Positions 1 to 8,903 of a DNA stretch of 64,000 nucleotides are shown here, piece after piece. Within the stretch, counting starts at the first letter, position 1. Each line of letters opens with the position of its first letter. The translations under genes were made by a program, and so were the position numbers. A model generated the notes under the pieces. The model did no database searches. It was not told where the DNA came from and worked only from the letters and a program-made list of their open reading frames with translations. Origin of the DNA: CAWCXF01 sp963799455 (GTDB taxonomy: Bacteria; Pseudomonadota; Alphaproteobacteria; Rhodobacterales; Rhodobacteraceae); NCBI GenBank assembly GCA_963799455.1, contig CAWCXF010000001.1:62001-126000 (forward strand), read 5' to 3'.

Positions 1-845
<845 letters not shown>

Positions 846-849
846 GGGC

Positions 850-958
850 CTACCCCTTCACCGCGCCCGCGGTCAGGCCGCTGACGATCTGTCGCTGGAA
901 GAAGAGCACCAGCACGAACAAGGGCGCAATCGCCGAGACCACGGCGGCGACGCTGTCC
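850..958 (-). pseudogene. C-terminal fragment of MalG-type sugar ABC permease
   Basis: Only about 35 codons remain, reading DSVAAVVSAIAPL, then VLVLFFQRQIVSGLTAGAVKG. This is the standard last helix and 'GLTxGAVKG' tail of carbohydrate permeases of the MalG type. Homology stops abruptly near 958, where unrelated sequence begins. A MalG N-terminal fragment in the same orientation lies at 38182-38589, directly behind a malF gene. The two pieces together would still lack roughly 100 central residues, including the EAA loop that contacts the ATPase. I infer that one gene was split by the 37-kb block between them, with loss of the middle. Confidence 0.8.
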
Positions 959-1430
959 GCGGCCTCGCCGCCGTCACGCTGGAGGAGCTGCGCCTGCGCC
1001 GGCGAGCGCGGTTCGTCTACGAGTGCGACCCGAACGTCCCCCGGCGCCACGAGCTGCGCCTGGAGGACCGCGTCGCGGGCCAGCCGCGGCGTGACTAGCC
1101 GACCTGCGTCGGCGACCACGCGCCCGTGCCCGCCCGAGGAGGTCGGCGGACCAGAAGGCGACCAGGTCCGCCGCGAGGCGTGGCTGTCGTTGGAGGCGAT
1201 GGAGGGCCTCTCGGAGCTGGCCGGGATCCTCGAGGCGGTGGTGCTCGAAGGGCGCCACGAGGGTCTGGACGAGGAGGCGGTCGAGGCGATGCGCGGCATC
1301 CTCGAGCGCATGCGGGAGCGCGAGGAGTGGAGGGGCGTGCCGTTCTCGAGGAAGGCCGCCAACGCGCGCCTGCGCGACGGCGAGCCCCTCCGTCCTCATG
1401 CACCAGCAGTGCTGACCGTCGGCGCGGCGG
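959..1430 (+). pseudogene. Remnant of a pRiA4b ORF-3-like (IS passenger) protein
   Basis: Two pieces in different frames resemble the pRiA4b ORF-3 family, often carried as a passenger gene beside insertion sequences. The first, at about 978-1095, reads TLEELRLRRRARFVYE followed by a HELRLEDRV segment. This matches the family's 'RF-YEYDFGD-W-HE--LE' core with the central acidic motif degraded. The second, from about 1120, reads RPCPPEEVGGPEG, the family's very typical 'CPPEDVGG' motif. A frameshift separates them, and the following sequence to about 1430 has weak coding character (many Glu and Leu). It abuts the broken end of malG, so it probably marks a mobile-element scar. Confidence 0.55.
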
Positions 1431-1596
1431 AGGGCCGATCGCGGGCGATCAGGGCTTCCGCGGCGAGCAGCGCGGCCCCGTCGCCGCGCCGGTCGCGGAC
1501 ATGGCCCATGAGGTCTCGGGCCGCTGGTGCTGTGACGCGGTCGAGCCTCGCCTTGAGCACCGCCGCCCAGGTGGGACGGTTCCACTCGGCGCTCAC
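1396..1596 (-). CDS. Small hypothetical protein, unrecognised
   Basis: A 66-residue frame begins MSAEWNRPTWAAVLKARLD and continues with a basic, alanine-rich helix-like stretch. I do not recognise it. It has no convincing ribosome binding site, lies between the pRiA4b-type remnant and the GMC gene, and could be another decayed passenger gene. The rest of the gap up to 1763 shows no gene I can support. Confidence 0.2.
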   Translation of the reverse strand: MSAEWNRPTWAAVLKARLDRVTAPAARDLMGHVRDRRGDGAALLAAEALIARDRPSAAPTVSTAGA

Positions 1597-1763
1597 AACG
1601 ACTCCTTACAGAACGCGCATTATGATCTCTCTCGCGCCTCGCAGGATCGTCGCCACCGCCATGCGGCTCGCCTCTTCGGCGAGCGGGCCTCGAAGCCGGC
1701 GGGGTCGTCTCGTCCGCGATGGCGCGCCGCGTCGGCCAGGGGATCGGAGGCTGCACGACTTGG

Positions 1764-3407
1764 CTATTCGGCGGCGGCGGGAACGGGCGCGCGGCGCGCG
1801 GCGCCCGCGCGGCGGTCCTCGAGGAGCAGCTCGGCGGCCTTCTCGCCGATCATGATCGCGGGCGCGTTGGTGTTGCCCGACACGATCTCGGGCATGATCG
1901 AGGCGTCGGCGACGCGCAGGCCCGCGACGCCGCGCACCCGCAGGCGCGAATCGAGCACCGCGCCCTCGTCGACCCCCATCCGGCAGGTGCCGGTGGGGTG
2001 GTAGATCGTCGTCGCGGTCGCGCGCACCCAGTCGAGCAGCGCCTCGTCGCCCTGCGCGGCCTCGCCCGGCGCGTGCTCGGAGGCGATCTTGCCCGCGAGC
2101 GGCGCGTGGCGCGCGATCGCGCGCGCCATCCTGACGCCGGCGACGATCGTGCGCCGGTCGGTCTCGGTGGCCAGATAGTTGGGCCGGATCGCCGGATGCG
2201 CCGAGGGGTCGGGCGAGAGGAGCCGGATCTCGCCCCGGCTCTCGGGCCTGAGCTGGCACACCGAGCTGGTGAAGGCCGAGAACGGGTGCACCCCCTCGCC
2301 GGGGCTGTCGGCCGACCAGGGCTGGACGTGGAACTGGATGTCGGGCGTGGCGGCATGCTCGCCGGTGCGCATGAACCCCACCGCGAGGCTCGCGGCCATC
2401 GTCATCGGCCCCGACCGGAACATCGCGTATCTCAGCGCGATGCGCGCCTGGTTCCTGTAGCTCCTCACCTCGTCGTTGAGCGTGGGCTCGTGGCACTTGT
2501 GCACGAGCCGCGCCTGGAGGTGGTCCTGGAGGCCCCGCCCCACCGCCGGGCGATCGACCCGCGCCTCGATGCCGTGCTCCCTCAGATGCGCCCCCTCGCC
2601 CACGCCAGACAGCATCAGGATCTGCGGCGAGCCGACCGCGCCCGAGCACAGGATCACTTCCGCGTCGGCGCGCGCGACGCGCTCGGATCCCGCGCGGTCC
2701 GCGTAGGCCACGCCCACGGCGCGCCCGTCCTCGACCACCACGCGCCGCACGGCCGCATGGGTGACGACGCGCAGGTTCTCGCGCCCCCGCGCGGGCTTGA
2801 GATAGGCCACCGCCGCGGAGCAGCGCCGCCCCTTGGAGGCGGTGAGCTGGAAGTAGCCCACCCCCTCCTGCTCGGCGCCGTTGTAGTCGGGGTTGAAGCG
2901 GTGGCCCGCCGCCTGCGCCGCCGCCACCCAGGCGTCGCAGACGGGTCGGCTCAGGCGCATGCTGGAGACCGTGAGCGGGCCGTCCGCGCCGTGCCACTCG
3001 TCGGCGCCGCGCTCCTGGCCTTCCGCGCGCTTGAAGAGCGGCAGCACGTCCTCCCAGCCCCAGCCCGTGCAGCCCATCTGGGCCCAGCGGTCGTAGTCCT
3101 GCGGCTGCCCGCGCACGTAGAGGAGCCCGTTGAGCGAGGACGAGCCCCCGAGCACGCGGCCGCGCGGCCACGGCAGGCGGCGCCCGTTCAGCCCCGGATC
3201 GGGCTCGGTCTTGTAGCACCAGTCCACCGACGGGTTCCCCATGGTGCGGAAGTAGCCGACGGGGATGTGGATCCACGGGTTCCAGTCGCGCGGCCCGGCC
3301 TCCAGCAGCACGACGCGCACGCTCGGGTCGGCGCTGAGACGGCCTGCCAGGGCGCAGCCCGCCGAGCCCGCGCCGACGATCACGTAGTCGGCCCTGATCC
3401 CGTCCAT
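1764..3407 (-). CDS. GMC family FAD-dependent oxidoreductase (choline/alcohol dehydrogenase-like)
   Basis: This flavoenzyme oxidises an alcohol to the aldehyde or ketone. Its 547 residues show the N-terminal dinucleotide-binding motif DYVIVGAGSAGCALAGRLS, the GMC signature PRGRVLGGSSSLNG, the second signature GAVGSPQILMLSGVG, and the C-terminal active-site block TTIYHPTGTCRMG followed by SGNTNAPAIMIGEKAA. Length and motifs are complete. It resembles BetA, but the family has many substrates. Its divergent neighbour is a TRAP transporter rather than betaine genes, so the substrate of that TRAP system may be an alcohol oxidised here. The shared 114-bp intergenic region holds a perfect inverted repeat (3481-3501) that could regulate both sides. 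The C-terminal tail is rich in Ala and Arg and is probably dispensable. Confidence 0.9.
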   Translation of the reverse strand: MDGIRADYVIVGAGSAGCALAGRLSADPSVRVVLLEAGPRDWNPWIHIPVGYFRTMGNPSVDWCYKTEPDPGLNGRRLPWPRGRVLGGSSSLNGLLYVRGQPQDYDRWAQMGCTGWGWEDVLPLFKRAEGQERGADEWHGADGPLTVSSMRLSRPVCDAWVAAAQAAGHRFNPDYNGAEQEGVGYFQLTASKGRRCSAAVAYLKPARGRENLRVVTHAAVRRVVVEDGRAVGVAYADRAGSERVARADAEVILCSGAVGSPQILMLSGVGEGAHLREHGIEARVDRPAVGRGLQDHLQARLVHKCHEPTLNDEVRSYRNQARIALRYAMFRSGPMTMAASLAVGFMRTGEHAATPDIQFHVQPWSADSPGEGVHPFSAFTSSVCQLRPESRGEIRLLSPDPSAHPAIRPNYLATETDRRTIVAGVRMARAIARHAPLAGKIASEHAPGEAAQGDEALLDWVRATATTIYHPTGTCRMGVDEGAVLDSRLRVRGVAGLRVADASIMPEIVSGNTNAPAIMIGEKAAELLLEDRRAGAARRAPVPAAAE

Positions 3408-3480
3408 CCTGCGACCCTCCGGCGGCGACCGTCTCGTCTGACGTCAAACACCGTTGCCATGAACGCTCGGTTGGATCAAT

Positions 3481-3501
3481 ATCGATACCACGGGTATCAA
3501 T
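3481..3501. promoter_or_regulatory. Candidate operator, inverted repeat between GMC gene and dctP
   Basis: GATACC (3484-3489) and GGTATC (3493-3498) form a perfect inverted repeat around ACG. With one mismatch the arms extend outward to AT at both edges (3481-3482 and 3500-3501). The surrounding 40 bases are unusually AT-rich for this window. The site lies about 20 bases upstream of the dctP start and in the divergent promoter region. IclR proteins bind such short palindromes, and an IclR gene closes this operon (7001-7831), so it is a likely regulator. That link is inference. Confidence 0.5.
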
Positions 3502-3521
3502 AAAGCCCATGGGAGGACATC

Positions 3522-4775
3522 ATGAAGGCATCGAAGGCGTTGAGCGCCGTCTCGCGGCGCGACCTGCTGAAGCTGACGGGCCGGTACGGCCTCTCGTCGG
3601 TGGTGATGGGGGCGGCGACGCTCGGGGGGGCGGCCACGCTGCCCTCGCTCGCGCGGGCGGCCGAGACGAGCTACGACAAGCGCTTCGGGCGCGAGCCCAA
3701 GCACCGGCTCAAGCTCGGCGCTTCGGGCTTCAACGCGCGCAACCTGCTGATCGAGCGGGCGGGGCCGCTGGAGTTCGCGCGCGACCTCGAGGAGCGCACC
3801 GACGGCGAGATCCGCATCGAGTTCATCGGCGACAACCAGCTCTGTTCCCAGCTCTCCTGCGTCGAGAAGACCCAGCTCGGCGTGGTGGACATGTTCGCCG
3901 CCTCGACCCAGAACTCGGCGGGCGGCGCGCCCTACTACGGCGCGCCCTACTACAACGTGCTCGACTACGCCTACCTCTTCCCCTTGCGCGCGGCGCAGTA
4001 CCACTTCCTCTACTCCCCCGAGAGCCAGCGCCTGCTGCGCGATCCCCTGGAGGCGCGCCACGGGCTCAAGTTCCTGTTCTCGCACTGCGAGCTCAGGGGC
4101 ATGAACATGGGCGAGACCTTCCGCGACAAGCCCACCGTGACCTCGATCGAGGAGCTGTTCGGCACCAAGAACCGCGTCACCGGCACCCAGCTCGGGCGCA
4201 TCGCGATGCAGCTCCTCAACCTCAACCCGGTGCCCATCGCCTGGGAGGAGACGCTCGACGGCCTCAAGCAGGGCCTGATCGACGGGGCCGAGACCTGGCC
4301 CTCGGCGGTGGCCTACGCCAACATGAGCCCGGTGGTCTCGCAATGCGTGGACCTCAAGTTCTTCTGCGGCACCGAGCACACCGGCATGTCCGTCAAGGTG
4401 TTCGACGCGATGGAGCCCCATCTCCAGGACGCGATCATGGAGTCGGCCTACCTCGCGCAGGTCCACGTCCAGGCCGCCAACGAGGCCGCGCTGGTCAAGA
4501 CGGTTGGCTTCTCCGACCCCCAGCTCCCCGACACCATCTTCGTGCGCGACAACGTGCGCGTGGCCTTCCTGCCCGACGAGCAGACCCGCATGGCCGAGGA
4601 GATGTGCTCGCCCGAGTTCAACCCCGGCCCCTGGGAGCAATGGCGCGAGCGGCTCAACGGCTGGGCCGGCGGCGTCGACACCTACCAGGAGATGCACCGC
4701 GTCGCGCGCGAGATCCCCGCCGACACCCTGCCCGAGAACGTCGAGCCCCGCCGCTGGTGGCGCGACGCCTCCTGA
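3522..4775 (+). CDS. dctP: TRAP transporter substrate-binding protein (DctP family)
   Basis: This is the periplasmic solute receptor of a TRAP transporter, 417 residues long. The N-terminus carries a twin-arginine motif (SRRDLLKLTG) followed by a hydrophobic stretch ending in LARAAE, so export by Tat is likely. The mature part shows DctP features: FARDLEERTDGEIRIEFIGD near the start, a central LNPVPIAWEETLDGLKQGLIDG segment that corresponds to the usual 'P-----E--AL-QGVVDG' block, and an aromatic C-terminal end. The start at 3522 follows GGGAGGACATC. The last codons are repeated twice more downstream (4758-4840). It leads the dctP-dctQ-dctM-iclR operon. The ligand cannot be deduced; the GMC neighbour suggests an organic alcohol or its acid. 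Confidence 0.92.
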   Translation: MKASKALSAVSRRDLLKLTGRYGLSSVVMGAATLGGAATLPSLARAAETSYDKRFGREPKHRLKLGASGFNARNLLIERAGPLEFARDLEERTDGEIRIEFIGDNQLCSQLSCVEKTQLGVVDMFAASTQNSAGGAPYYGAPYYNVLDYAYLFPLRAAQYHFLYSPESQRLLRDPLEARHGLKFLFSHCELRGMNMGETFRDKPTVTSIEELFGTKNRVTGTQLGRIAMQLLNLNPVPIAWEETLDGLKQGLIDGAETWPSAVAYANMSPVVSQCVDLKFFCGTEHTGMSVKVFDAMEPHLQDAIMESAYLAQVHVQAANEAALVKTVGFSDPQLPDTIFVRDNVRVAFLPDEQTRMAEEMCSPEFNPGPWEQWRERLNGWAGGVDTYQEMHRVAREIPADTLPENVEPRRWWRDAS

Positions 4776-4840
4776 GGCGCGCCGGGTGGCGCGACGCCTC
4801 CTGAGGCGCGCCGGGTGGCGCGACGCCTCCTGAGGCCCGC
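4758..4840. repeat. Three tandem 29-bp units duplicating the dctP stop region, each a potential hairpin
   Basis: Units start at 4758, 4787 and 4816. The first two are identical and the third diverges at its end. Each contains the codons for RDAS and the TGA stop of dctP, so the gene's 3' end has been copied twice beyond its own stop. Each unit holds GCCTC-CT-GAGGC, extended by GGCGCG/CGCGCC arms around a 3-base bulge. Three successive hairpins can therefore form between the receptor gene and the permease genes. Such structures commonly keep receptor mRNA more abundant than permease mRNA; that role is inferred. Confidence 0.8.
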
Positions 4841-4927
4841 CCGACACCTGGCCCGAGACGACGCATGGGAGGCCGGCGCGAGAGACCGGCCCCCTCCCCC
4901 GGCCCGCCCCCTCAGGAGGAGACGACG

Positions 4928-5596
4928 ATGCTGGACTGGCTGAACGGGACGGGCGCGATCCTGTCCGCCGCCGCCGCGGGCGATTCCTGGATGCTGAGCG
5001 AGGCGCTGGGCAGCCCCGCGGCCTGGGTGATGGGGCTCGCGGTGACGATCTTCGGCGGGCTCGCGGTGGCGGCCCTCTACCGCGCGGTGCCCTTCCTCGA
5101 CCGCCATCTGGAGCCCGCGGTGATGGTCTCCTCCTACCTGCTGATCGGCGCGATCATCTTCGTCGAGGTGATCCGCCGCTTCGTCTTCGGCCTCCAGGCG
5201 CCGTGGTCCACCACCATCCCGCCCTTCCTGTTCCTCGTCATGACCTGGTTCGGCGCCTCGTGGAACGTGCGGCTCAGGACGCATCTGGCCTTCGCCGAGT
5301 TCCGCACGGCGATGCCGAGGGCGGGGCAGATGGCGTGCCTCGCGCTCGACGCGCTGCTCTGGGTGGGCTTCTCCTGGGTCGTCGTCGTCACCTCCACGAA
5401 GGTGGCGGCGAACTCGGCCGCCAACTTCCAGATCATGCTCGGCACCGACGACGTGATGCAGTGGTGGTTCCTGGTCTCGCTGCCGATCGCGTTCCTGCTG
5501 GTGGCCGCGCGCGCGATGGAGAACCTCGCGCGGGACTGGGCCAACTGGCGCGCCGAGGCGCCGCTGATCCGCCCGGCCGTGATCGGAGCCGACTGA
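4928..5596 (+). CDS. dctQ: TRAP transporter small permease (DctQ family)
   Basis: This is the four-helix small membrane subunit of the TRAP transporter, 222 residues from the ATG at 4928. That start follows a strong AGGAGGAGACGACG site. An upstream in-frame ATG at 4865 would add a non-conserved Pro/Arg-rich stretch and is rejected. Hydrophobic segments lie near residues 35-55, 65-85, 95-112, 135-155 and 180-200. The conserved 'TWFGASWNVRLRTHLAF' motif corresponds to the usual DctQ 'G-----R---H' region. The stop overlaps the start of dctM (TGATG), so translation is coupled. Confidence 0.92.
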   Translation: MLDWLNGTGAILSAAAAGDSWMLSEALGSPAAWVMGLAVTIFGGLAVAALYRAVPFLDRHLEPAVMVSSYLLIGAIIFVEVIRRFVFGLQAPWSTTIPPFLFLVMTWFGASWNVRLRTHLAFAEFRTAMPRAGQMACLALDALLWVGFSWVVVVTSTKVAANSAANFQIMLGTDDVMQWWFLVSLPIAFLLVAARAMENLARDWANWRAEAPLIRPAVIGAD

Positions 5597-6978
5597 TGTC
5601 CGACCAGACCCTCGTCGTCGCCATCTCGCTCGGCGTGACGCTGCTGTTCATGATCGGCGTGCCGGTGTTCCTCGTCATCGGCTTCTGGGTGATCGGGCTC
5701 AGCTTCGTGCTGGAGCTGTCGCTCGACAACATCGGCGCCGCGCTGGCCAACGTCTTCACCGACGGCTTCGCGCTCCTCGCGATGCCGCTCTTCATCCTGA
5801 CGGGCGACCTCATCAACCGCTCCGGCATCGCGCGCAGGCTGTCGGACTTCGCCTACTCGTGCCTCGGCTGGATGCGCGGCGGGCTCGCCATGGCCTCGAT
5901 CGGGGCCTGCGGCCTCTTCGCGGCGATCTCGGGGTCGAACTCGGCCACCACCGCGACGATCGGCTCGATGCTGCACCCCGAGATGGTCGAGGGCGGCTAC
6001 GACGCGCGATTCTCGGCCGCCACCGCCGCCGCGGGCGGCACGGTCGGCATCATCATCCCGCCCTCGATCATCTTCATCGTCTACGGGTTCCTGCTCAACC
6101 TGCCGATCTCCGAGCTCTTCGTCGCGGGCATCGTGCCCGGCGCGCTGATGGTGCTCGCGATGATGGTCGCGGCCTGGGTCGTGTGCCGCCGCAACGGCTG
6201 GGGCCACCTGATCCCGCTTCGGGCGGGCCGCGTCGCCAAGACCGCGATCGGCGCGTGGCTGGGGTTCTTCGCCATCGGCCTGGTGCTCTGGGGCATCTAC
6301 ACCGGCAAGTTCTCCCCCACCGAGGCCGCCGGCGTCACCGTGGGCTTTTGCGTCATCGTCGGCTTCGTCTGCCTGCCGCTCCACCGGATGCTGGGCCGCG
6401 GCCGGGCCGGGGCCCGGGACAGGGACGGCGACCGCCCCGTCGAGGAGCGCGGGGCCGCCGAGATGCTCGTCGTGCGCGGCTTCGGGCCGCTGGAGCTGCC
6501 GGGGATCACCATGCGCTCGGCGCAGATCACCGGCATCCTCGCGCCGCTGATCGCGGTGTCGGTGGTGATGCAGCAGATCCTGTCGGTGCTGGGCGCGCAG
6601 GAGACGATCTCGGCCTTCGTCACCTCGATGGGCGGCTACTACGCGATCCTGTTCACCTCGATGGCCATCGTCTTCGTCGCCGGCATGGTGCTCGAGAGCC
6701 TGCCCGTGACGATCATCCTGGCCCCCATCCTGGCGCCGATCGCCCAAGGCGCGGGGGTCGATCCGGTGCAGTTCGCGGTCGTCTTCCTGGTCGGCGCCTC
6801 GATCGGCTTCATCACGCCGCCCTACGGGCTCAACCTCTACGTCGCCTCGGGCGTCACGGGCGTTCCTTACGTGCGCTTGCTTCGCTACACGACGCTCTAT
6901 CTCCTGGCGCTGATCGCGGTCTGGATCCTCGTGGCCCTCGTGCCCGCGCTCTCGACCGTGCTGCTGCCCGGACGATGA
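5596..6978 (+). CDS. dctM: TRAP transporter large permease (DctM family)
   Basis: This is the ion-coupled transport subunit, 460 residues with about 12 predicted membrane helices. Family motifs are clear: FALLAMPLFILTGDLINRSG, FAAISGSNSATTATIGS, AAGGTVGIIIPPSI and, near the C-terminus, GASIGFITPPYGLNLYVASG. A polar cytoplasmic loop around residues 275-295 (RGRAGARDRDGDRP) is longer than usual. The ATG overlaps the dctQ stop. It works with the DctP receptor and DctQ to import a solute driven by sodium or proton gradients. An IclR regulator follows 22 bases downstream. Confidence 0.94.
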   Translation: MSDQTLVVAISLGVTLLFMIGVPVFLVIGFWVIGLSFVLELSLDNIGAALANVFTDGFALLAMPLFILTGDLINRSGIARRLSDFAYSCLGWMRGGLAMASIGACGLFAAISGSNSATTATIGSMLHPEMVEGGYDARFSAATAAAGGTVGIIIPPSIIFIVYGFLLNLPISELFVAGIVPGALMVLAMMVAAWVVCRRNGWGHLIPLRAGRVAKTAIGAWLGFFAIGLVLWGIYTGKFSPTEAAGVTVGFCVIVGFVCLPLHRMLGRGRAGARDRDGDRPVEERGAAEMLVVRGFGPLELPGITMRSAQITGILAPLIAVSVVMQQILSVLGAQETISAFVTSMGGYYAILFTSMAIVFVAGMVLESLPVTIILAPILAPIAQGAGVDPVQFAVVFLVGASIGFITPPYGLNLYVASGVTGVPYVRLLRYTTLYLLALIAVWILVALVPALSTVLLPGR

Positions 6979-7000
6979 CCAGGGCGCCGAGGGGGACGAC

Positions 7001-7831
7001 ATGGACGGGGGTGGCGACGCAGGCGCCGAGGGCGGCACCATCCCCACCAACCTGCGCCTGCTGATGGTGCTGGAGGCCATGGCCGAGGCCGGCGTGCCGG
7101 TCACGCCCACCGAGGTCAACGCGGGGCTGGGGCTGCCCAAGCCCACCATCCACCGCCTCTTCGCCACGCTGGAGGAGGAGGGCTTCGTGCAGCGCGACAT
7201 CGACGGGCGGAGCTACTCGCCCGGCCGGCGGCTGCGCGTGATGGCGAGCCAGGTGCTCTCGAGCCTGCGGATCCGCACCGCGCGCCAGGCGATCCTGCGA
7301 AGGCTCTCCGAGGAGATCGGCGAGACCTGCAACATCGCGCTGCCGGGCCGCGACGCGATGATCTACGTCGAGCGCGTCGAGACCCACTGGCCGCTGCGCA
7401 TCCAGCTGCCCATCGGCACCCGCGTGCCGTTCTACTGCACCGCGAGCGGGAAGGTCTATCTGAGCACCCTGCGCAAGACCCACCGCGAGCGCACCCTGCG
7501 CGCCGAGCGGCTGGTCGCGCGCACCGCCAACACGCTGACGGACGTGCCCGCGCTCCTCGACGAGCTGGCGGGGGTCGCGCGCGCGGGCTTCGCGCTCGAC
7601 CGCGAGGAGTTCATGGACGGCATGATCGCGCTCGCGGTGCCGATCCTCGACCCCGCCGGCCGGCTGGTCTCGACGCTCTCGTTCCACGCCCCCACCCAGC
7701 GCCTCGACCTCGCCGCCGCGCGGCGATGCCTCGCCCCGCTCCAGCGCTCGGCGCGCGCGCTGTCGGGCCTCATCGACGAGGGGCCCGTCCCCGCAGAGCG
7801 CCGCGCGCGCGAGGCGGCGCGCCCCCGATGA
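7001..7831 (+). CDS. IclR family transcriptional regulator
   Basis: This 276-residue protein carries an N-terminal winged helix-turn-helix (VNAGLGLPKPTIHRLFATL and EEEGFVQRD, residues about 38-68) and a C-terminal IclR effector domain (residues about 95-255). The effector domain includes the typical GETCNIALPGRDAMIYVERV, the TASGKVYLS motif and GMIALAVPILD. It is the last gene of the TRAP operon and probably controls it, with the inverted repeat at 3481-3501 as candidate operator. The C-terminal tail is an Arg/Ala extension. The effector is presumably the transported solute or a product of it. Confidence 0.9.
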   Translation: MDGGGDAGAEGGTIPTNLRLLMVLEAMAEAGVPVTPTEVNAGLGLPKPTIHRLFATLEEEGFVQRDIDGRSYSPGRRLRVMASQVLSSLRIRTARQAILRRLSEEIGETCNIALPGRDAMIYVERVETHWPLRIQLPIGTRVPFYCTASGKVYLSTLRKTHRERTLRAERLVARTANTLTDVPALLDELAGVARAGFALDREEFMDGMIALAVPILDPAGRLVSTLSFHAPTQRLDLAAARRCLAPLQRSARALSGLIDEGPVPAERRAREAARPR

Positions 7832-7834
7832 GCG

Positions 7835-7865
7835 TTTACACGCCTGCGGGCATGCCACACTGTGG
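7835..7865 (+). promoter_or_regulatory. Possible promoter and small palindrome upstream of choX
   Basis: The gap upstream of choX holds TTTACA (7835-7840) and, at 7855-7865, CCACA-C-TGTGG, an 11-base palindrome. A -10 element is not convincing. The position suits a choX-betC promoter with an overlapping operator, but no regulator for it is encoded nearby. Confidence 0.25.
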
Positions 7866-7961
7866 GGCGCATCGGCCGCCCGCGCCCTGCGAGCCTGATG
7901 AGGACCGCGCGTCCGCGGCCCGACCCCCGCCGGGCGGCCCCACGCAAGGGAGGACGGATCC

Positions 7962-8903
7962 ATGACGAAGCCACTCGACGCGGCCCTCGCGCTCGCGCTC
8001 GCCCTCGCGGCCGGCGCCGCCTCGGCCCAGGACGGCGAGGCCTGCGCCACGGTCCGCCTGTCCGATCCGGGCTGGACCGACATCAACGCGACCAACGCGG
8101 TGGCCAGCGTGCTCCTGGGCGCGCTGGGCTACGAGGCCGACGTGGCCACGCTCTCGGTGCCCGTGGGCTACGAGGCGATGAAGACCGGCGACGTGGACGT
8201 GTTCCTGGGCAACTGGATGCCCGCGCAGCAGGCGTTCCGCGCCGAGCTGGAGGAGGCGGGGACGGCCGAGGTGCTGACCCGCAACCTCACCGGCGCCAAG
8301 TTCACGCTGGCCGTGCCCAGCTACGTCGCCGAGCAGGGGGTGAGCGACTTCTCGGACCTGGCCGGGAACGCCGAGCGGTTCGACGAGAAGATCTACGGCA
8401 TCGAGAGCGGCGCGGCCGGCAACCAGGGCATCCGGGACATGATCGAGCAGGGCGATTTCGGCCTGGGCGACTGGGAGATCGTCGAGTCGGGCGAGCAGGC
8501 GATGCTGGCGCAGGTCGGCCGCGCCGCGCGCGGCGAGGACTGGATCGTGTTCCTCGCCTGGGCGCCGCACCCGATGAACACCGAGAACGACCTCACCTAC
8601 CTCTCGGGCGGCGACGCCTATTTCGGCCCCGACTTCGGCGGCGCGGAGGTCTACACGCTGGCGCGCGCCGGCTGGCCCGAGCAATGCCCCAACGCGGCGC
8701 GGCTCTTCTCCAACCTCCAGTTCACCGTCGAGATGGAGAACGAGATGATGGGCCTCATCCTCAACGACGGGATGGATCCCGAGGAGGCCGCCCGGAGCTG
8801 GCTCCAGGAGAACCCCGCGGCGGTCGAGCCCTGGCTCGAAGGGGTCACGACGCTCGAGGGCGAGCCGGGCGGGCCCGCGGTGCAGGGCGCGCTCGGCCTT
8901 TGA
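7962..8903 (+). CDS. choX: Choline ABC transporter substrate-binding protein (ChoX)
   Basis: This is the periplasmic choline receptor of the OpuAC-like family, 313 residues. It has a Sec signal peptide (residues 1-22, ending ASAQ) and the family blocks VRLSDPGWTDINATNAV, VGYEAMKTGDVDVFLGNWMP, KIYGIESGAAGNQGI and FLAWAPHPMN. These supply the aromatic and acidic residues of the choline-binding box. GGGAGGACGG precedes the start. It is directly followed by betC with a 4-base overlap, tying choline uptake to choline sulfate hydrolysis. The usual permease (ChoW) and ATPase (ChoV) genes are not next to it and are absent from the window, so the receptor must use components encoded elsewhere. Confidence 0.92.
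   Translation: MTKPLDAALALALALAAGAASAQDGEACATVRLSDPGWTDINATNAVASVLLGALGYEADVATLSVPVGYEAMKTGDVDVFLGNWMPAQQAFRAELEEAGTAEVLTRNLTGAKFTLAVPSYVAEQGVSDFSDLAGNAERFDEKIYGIESGAAGNQGIRDMIEQGDFGLGDWEIVESGEQAMLAQVGRAARGEDWIVFLAWAPHPMNTENDLTYLSGGDAYFGPDFGGAEVYTLARAGWPEQCPNAARLFSNLQFTVEMENEMMGLILNDGMDPEEAARSWLQENPAAVEPWLEGVTTLEGEPGGPAVQGALGL

Noticed and set aside
4865..4927. Earlier start for dctQ at 4865
   Set aside because: The added residues are Arg/Pro-rich and unconserved, while the ATG at 4928 has an excellent ribosome binding site.
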